Part shown: positions 41,373 to 45,091 of the stretch, piece by piece | Position numbering within the stretch: position 1 is the first letter of the stretch | Layout: every line of letters starts with the position of its first letter | Source of the DNA: JBHGAV01 sp041946685 | GTDB lineage: Bacteria > Acidobacteriota > Terriglobia > Bryobacterales > Bryobacteraceae | Assembly (NCBI GenBank): GCA_041946685.1 | Contig: JBHGAV010000033.1 | Span: 1 to 45,091, forward strand | Reading direction: 5' to 3' | DNA length: 45,091 bases | Position numbers and translations under genes: made by a program | Notes under the pieces: generated by a model | Seen by the model: the letters and a program-made list of their open reading frames with translations, nothing else | Databases searched by the model: none | What the model was told of the DNA's origin: nothing

Positions 41373-44213
41373 ATGAGAAATTCTGTAAGTATGAAACTGG
41401 GATGCAGTTTCGCAATACTGCTTCTCAGCTTGATGGCGTCAGCATCTGCACAAACGGGGCCCGTCGTGTGGGTGGCCCGTAGCCTCGAGCGGGTGGGTCC
41501 CGATGACCCGGCCAGGAGCGGCCTCCGGGCCGAAATACGCGCCGCTCGCGGCGAGTACGAGTCCTTCCAGATCATCGTCAAAGCGCCGGCTTCGAGCGTC
41601 CTGAGCGACGTGAACGTGATTGTTTCCGATCTTTCCGGCCCCGGGGGCCGGATCATCCCCAAGCAGAACATCACGCTATTCCGCGAGCACTATGTGTACG
41701 TCGGCACCAGCAGTCCGGACTGGGGTGGGTCGAACCGCCCGATGGCGAAGGGGTGGTACCCCGACGGGCTGATTCCGTTCGTGGACCCGCAGACGGGCTT
41801 GAGCATAACCAGCGCCTCGCTAAAGGCCGTGCCCTTCAGCCTTGCGGTGTCCAAGAACCAGCCCATCTGGGTGGATGTCTTTGTACCCAGAAATGCCGAG
41901 GCCGGCTACTATAACGGCACGTTCACGGTGACCACCGCGCAGGGGAGCGTGACGGGGCAAATAGGCCTGACGGTATGGAATTTCACTCTCCCGCTGAAGC
42001 CTTCGCTCAAATCCAGCTTCCTGTATTGGAGCGCAGGCAGTACCCCGGCGATTCAAGAGTTGCTGAGGAACCGTCTCAATCCCGAGAGGACTCCTACTTC
42101 GGCGCAGCGCGCCATGATCGACAACTTCGGGCTCGCGAGCCAGGAGACGGGGTACTGGAGCGGAGCCGACATCGGCAACTGCACAATGGCGGCGCCTCCC
42201 TCCGTGTCACAACTGAGGAGCACAGCCTCGGCGCAGCAGTCGGATCTAATGCTCTACAACTACTCAGCGGACGAGATAGACAAATGCACGAATCTGTATC
42301 CGACCATGAAGCAGTGGGCCGTAAACCTTCACCAGGCCGGCATCAAGAATCTTGTCACCATGGCCCCGGTTCCCGAGCTCATGGACGACGGGTCCGGAAC
42401 CGGCCGCTCGGCGGTCGACATATGGGTGATGCTGCCGGTGGTCTACGACCACTCCTCGGCAAACGTGAGAGCGGCCCAAGCCAAGGGGGATGAGGCCTGG
42501 TCCTACAACTGCCTGGTTCAGGACGCCTACTCTCCGAAGTGGATGATTGACTTCGCGCCGATCAACTTCCGCGTGCAGCCCGGCTTCATCAACCAGAGCC
42601 TGGGACTGAAAGGGCTTCTCTACTGGCGCATCGACCACTGGTCCAGTGATCCATGGAACAACGTTTATGCGCCTGGCTTCTCGAGATATCCCGGTGAGGC
42701 GATCCTTGTGTACCCCGGCTCGACGGTCGGAATCCAGGGCGTTGCGCCGTCGATGCGCCTGAAATGGCTGCGTGACGGTGCAGACGATTACGAATACATC
42801 GAGCTGTTGAGGCAGGCAGGCCAGGGTTCCTCCGCGCTTGCGGTGGCGGCAGGGGTCGGCGCCAACTGGTCACAATGGACAAAGGACATCGACGCACTGG
42901 AGAATGCCCGGCTCCAGCTCGGCACGCAGCTCGACCAGTTGGGTGGAGGCGATACCAGCATCCCAGGCACGCCCGTCAGCCCGTCCCCGGCCAGCGGCTC
43001 CACGGGGGTGTCCCTCACACCTTCCCTAACATGGGGCGCGTCCAGCGGCACAACCTCTTATGATGTGTACTTCGGGACCTCGGCGTCCCCAGGACTGGCA
43101 GGCAGCACAGCGGGAACGGGCTATTATCCCGGAACGCTAAGCGCCAACACCACCTACTACTGGCGGGTCGTGGCCAAGAACTCGGCGGGATCTGCCTCCT
43201 CGGCTACATGGTCCTTCACGACGCTGACGCCGGCGCCCGGCGCACCCGCCAGCCCCTCGCCGGCCAGCGGCTCCACGGGGGTGCCCCTCACGGCTTCGCT
43301 CGCGTGGGGTGCCGTCAACGGGGCAACCTCTTATGACGTGTACTTCGGAACCTCGGCGTCCCCAGGACTGGCAGGCAGCACGGCGGGAACGGGCTATAAC
43401 CCCGGAACGCTCAGCGCCAACACCACCTACTACTGGCGGGTTGTGGCCAAGAACTCGGCAGGATCTGCTTCCTCGGCTACCTGGTCCTTCACGACGCTGA
43501 CGCCAGCGCCCAGCGCACCGGCCAACCCCTCGCCGGCCAGCGGCTCTACGGGGGTTTCCCTCACGCCTTCGCTCGCATGGGGCGCCGCTACCGGCGCAAC
43601 CTCTTATGATGTGTACTTCGGAACCTCGGCGTCCCCAGGACTGGTGGGCAGCACGACGGGAACCGGCTATAACCCCGGAACGCTCAGCGCAGAGACAACC
43701 TACTACTGGCGTGTCGTGGCCAAAAACTCTGCGGGATCCACCTCATCCGGCACTTGGTCCTTCAAGACGGCGGCCGCCGCGTCGGACCTTCCACTGGGAC
43801 CCGTCTCCGTGACGCCGTCTTCCGGCGCAGGACTCATACAGACGTTTACCTTCACGTTCTCCGCCCCGAAAGGACTTCAGAACGCCAACGTGCTGATCAA
43901 CTCCTCCGCCAGCGGCCAGAACGCTTGCTGGTTCAACTACAACGCGCCGTCCCGGAGCGTCTCGCTGGCAAGCAACAACTCTTCGAGCTGGAGCTACGCG
44001 GCGCTCGGTTCCGCCACGACCCTCCAGAACTCGCAATGCGCTCTCCAGGTGGGTAACATCCGCGTCACTTCGTCAGGGTCTCAGACGACACTCATTGTTC
44101 CGGTGAACTTCTCACCGTCTTTCGCCGGCACAAGGAACATCTACCTCCGCCTGCAGGACACCGCCGGCACCATGACCAGCTTCACCCGGCTTGGCTCCTG
44201 GATTGTCCGCTAG
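41373..44213 (+). CDS. Secreted DUF4091 protein with three Fn3-like repeats
   Basis: A 946-residue secreted protein. Signal peptide 1-27 (LGCSFAILLLSLMASASAQ). Residues 28-525 match the short paralog at 20759-22369 throughout (ARGEYESFQIIVKAP, YNYSADEIDKC, GSGTGRSAVDIWVMLPVVYD, GEAILVYPG, SMRLKWLRDGADDYEYIELL), a GH123-related fold. Three 91-residue Fn3-like repeats follow (PSPASGSTGV..., SYDVYFGTSASPG, TTYYWRVVAKNSAGS). A C-terminal domain of about 120 residues begins VSVTPSSGAGLIQTFTF and ends LGSWIVR; I associate it with secreted proteins of Bryobacterales/Solibacterales. The protein probably binds and perhaps cleaves a glycan outside the cell. AGGAG lies six bases before the ATG. Activity is not proven. 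Confidence 0.85.
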   Translation: MRNSVSMKLGCSFAILLLSLMASASAQTGPVVWVARSLERVGPDDPARSGLRAEIRAARGEYESFQIIVKAPASSVLSDVNVIVSDLSGPGGRIIPKQNITLFREHYVYVGTSSPDWGGSNRPMAKGWYPDGLIPFVDPQTGLSITSASLKAVPFSLAVSKNQPIWVDVFVPRNAEAGYYNGTFTVTTAQGSVTGQIGLTVWNFTLPLKPSLKSSFLYWSAGSTPAIQELLRNRLNPERTPTSAQRAMIDNFGLASQETGYWSGADIGNCTMAAPPSVSQLRSTASAQQSDLMLYNYSADEIDKCTNLYPTMKQWAVNLHQAGIKNLVTMAPVPELMDDGSGTGRSAVDIWVMLPVVYDHSSANVRAAQAKGDEAWSYNCLVQDAYSPKWMIDFAPINFRVQPGFINQSLGLKGLLYWRIDHWSSDPWNNVYAPGFSRYPGEAILVYPGSTVGIQGVAPSMRLKWLRDGADDYEYIELLRQAGQGSSALAVAAGVGANWSQWTKDIDALENARLQLGTQLDQLGGGDTSIPGTPVSPSPASGSTGVSLTPSLTWGASSGTTSYDVYFGTSASPGLAGSTAGTGYYPGTLSANTTYYWRVVAKNSAGSASSATWSFTTLTPAPGAPASPSPASGSTGVPLTASLAWGAVNGATSYDVYFGTSASPGLAGSTAGTGYNPGTLSANTTYYWRVVAKNSAGSASSATWSFTTLTPAPSAPANPSPASGSTGVSLTPSLAWGAATGATSYDVYFGTSASPGLVGSTTGTGYNPGTLSAETTYYWRVVAKNSAGSTSSGTWSFKTAAAASDLPLGPVSVTPSSGAGLIQTFTFTFSAPKGLQNANVLINSSASGQNACWFNYNAPSRSVSLASNNSSSWSYAALGSATTLQNSQCALQVGNIRVTSSGSQTTLIVPVNFSPSFAGTRNIYLRLQDTAGTMTSFTRLGSWIVR
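42970..43788 (+). repeat. Three tandem 273-bp repeats (Fn3-like)
   Basis: The coding sequence repeats with an exact 273-base period; CCAGCGGCTC recurs at 42991, 43264 and 43537. Each unit encodes one 91-residue Fn3-like module. Nucleotide identity between units is very high, including long identical stretches such as that encoding YYWRVVAKNSAGS. This suggests recent duplication or ongoing gene conversion. Such repeats may vary in number between strains. Outer boundaries are approximate. Confidence 0.9.
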
Positions 44214-44225
44214 CCTGATACAGAA

Positions 44226-44252
44226 AGGGCCGGCTCTCCTGGAGCCGGCCCT
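44226..44252. terminator. Bidirectional rho-independent terminator
   Basis: AGGGCCGGCTC and GAGCCGGCCCT pair exactly (11 bp) around TCCTG. The right side is followed by CTTGTTTCC, serving the plus-strand DUF4091 gene that ends 12 bases upstream. The left flank reads TTCTGTATC on the minus strand, serving the convergent TonB-dependent receptor gene. Confidence 0.85.
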
Positions 44253-44284
44253 CTTGTTTCCTACCTTGTGGTCCCTGGAGTCCG

Positions 44285-45091
44285 CTAGAACCTGAGCTTG
44301 AAAACGAGCTCGATGTTGCGCGGACCCACCCTTGTACCCGTGATGTTGCCGATACGACCGGGGCCGATGTTGCGATCCGGCTGCGCGAACGACGGATGGT
44401 TCAGGGCGTTGGTGGCATTCGCGGTCAGATCGAAGACTAGGCCTTCCCGAATCGTGAACGACTTGGCGAGTGACATGCCCATGTTGAAGATGCCCGGCCC
44501 GAACACGATGTTTCTCCCCATGTTACCGAACGTGCCGGGAGTGGGCGCCGCGAAGGCATTGACGTTGAACCACGATTGGATGCTCGGATTGCCCAGCTTC
44601 GGATTCCCCACAACGTTCGGATACCAGACAGCGTTCGACGACAGGCTGTAGCTGTTGTTGGTTGCCATGATCGGCGTAAAGGGACTCCCGGACTGCCAGA
44701 CCAGAGTGCCCGAAAGCCGCCAGCCGCCGATGATTTTGTCGGCAACTGCGTTCTGATTCAGGTACGTCCGTCCACGGCCAAAGGGAAGCTCGTAGATCGT
44801 GTATCCCTTGAACGCATGGCGCACGTCGAAGTTCGAATTCCCATAGTTCTTCTCCGTATCATAAGCCCTCTGGAAATTCTGGGTCCCCATCATCGTGCCC
44901 CGGCCCGAGGAATCCTGGTTCGACAGCATGTGAGACCAGGTGTAGTTGAAATTGAAGGATACGCCGCTGCGCATGCGTTGCGAGACAGACAACTGCAACG
45001 AGTTGTAATTCGCATGGCCTTCGATAATGTTTCCGGATATCGTCTGGAACGGATACGGGCGGTACTGCGCGCTCGTCGGCCCCAGCTTGTC
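44285..45091 (-). CDS. Oar-like TonB-dependent receptor, 5' end outside window
   Basis: The last 268 residues of an outer-membrane beta-barrel protein. The reading frame continues past the right edge, so the start and any N-terminal carboxypeptidase-regulatory-like and plug domains are not seen. Visible features are barrel strands such as GVSFNFNYTWSHMLSN, FDVRHAFKGYTIYELPFGRG, GGWRLSGTLVWQSGSPFT, and the closing part LTANATNALNHPSFAQPD followed by NIELVFKLRF, which ends in the C-terminal aromatic residue needed for barrel insertion. This pattern is characteristic of the Oar-like receptors abundant in Acidobacteria, thought to take up large molecules or act in adhesion. The ligand is unknown. 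Confidence 0.9.
   Translation of the reverse strand, partial: DKLGPTSAQYRPYPFQTISGNIIEGHANYNSLQLSVSQRMRSGVSFNFNYTWSHMLSNQDSSGRGTMMGTQNFQRAYDTEKNYGNSNFDVRHAFKGYTIYELPFGRGRTYLNQNAVADKIIGGWRLSGTLVWQSGSPFTPIMATNNSYSLSSNAVWYPNVVGNPKLGNPSIQSWFNVNAFAAPTPGTFGNMGRNIVFGPGIFNMGMSLAKSFTIREGLVFDLTANATNALNHPSFAQPDRNIGPGRIGNITGTRVGPRNIELVFKLRF

Noticed and set aside
1..45091. tRNA, rRNA, CRISPR, insertion sequences or phage genes
   Set aside because: I looked for T-loop-like motifs, regular short repeats with spacers, transposase motifs and integrase motifs, and found none that hold up. A covariance-model scan could still find small RNAs I cannot see.

Overview
The window is high-GC bacterial DNA. It looks like a member of the Acidobacteriota, probably the Bryobacterales/Solibacterales group. 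This is inferred from three things: an Oar-like TonB-dependent receptor at the right edge, a secreted protein at 41373-44213 ending in a domain I associate with that group, and many secreted or sugar-related enzymes with ECF-sigma remnants. I saw no rRNA, tRNA, CRISPR array or insertion sequence. Naming rests on motif recognition only; no search was run.

Left part (1-12730): a decayed ECF sigma factor followed by a small membrane protein; a secreted GH5-like glycosidase; a shrunken enolase-superfamily pseudogene; a secreted type-B carboxylesterase; a GTG-started MFS exporter; a MOT1-type molybdate/sulfate transporter divergent from an HTH + PBP-like regulator, with a perfect palindrome on the transporter's start codon; a GH3 glycosidase with a GPH (MelB-type) sugar symporter; and a LolA-like exported protein.

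Middle (12902-22369): a B12-type radical SAM protein translationally coupled to a DegT aminotransferase; a NarL-type histidine kinase/response regulator pair; a large bifunctional class A penicillin-binding protein; and the first of two DUF4091 proteins.

Right part (22391-40791): a 13-gene exopolysaccharide operon on the minus strand, read from 38361 down to 22391. The order is Wza-like export porin, Wzc-like co-polymerase/tyrosine kinase, Wzx flippase, Wzy polymerase, a sugar transferase, a WecD-like GNAT, an aminotransferase, a membrane-anchored epimerase, a second sugar transferase, a FemAB-like protein, an FkbH-like HAD protein with a cysteine-rich N-terminus, a GT4 glycosyltransferase and a membrane-anchored methyltransferase. 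Genes are packed with overlaps or gaps of at most about 100 bases. Two tandem FemAB-like paralogs diverge from the operon across an AT-rich 490-base region. A second, longer DUF4091 protein (41373-44213), with three nearly identical 91-residue Fn3-like repeats, follows. The 5'-truncated TonB-dependent receptor closes the window.

Inferred working model: the operon makes a Wzx/Wzy-type polysaccharide carrying an N-acylated amino sugar. It is unusual in its decorating enzymes (three FemAB-like proteins, FkbH-like HAD, methyltransferase) and is flanked by two DUF4091 proteins that may act on the polymer outside the cell.
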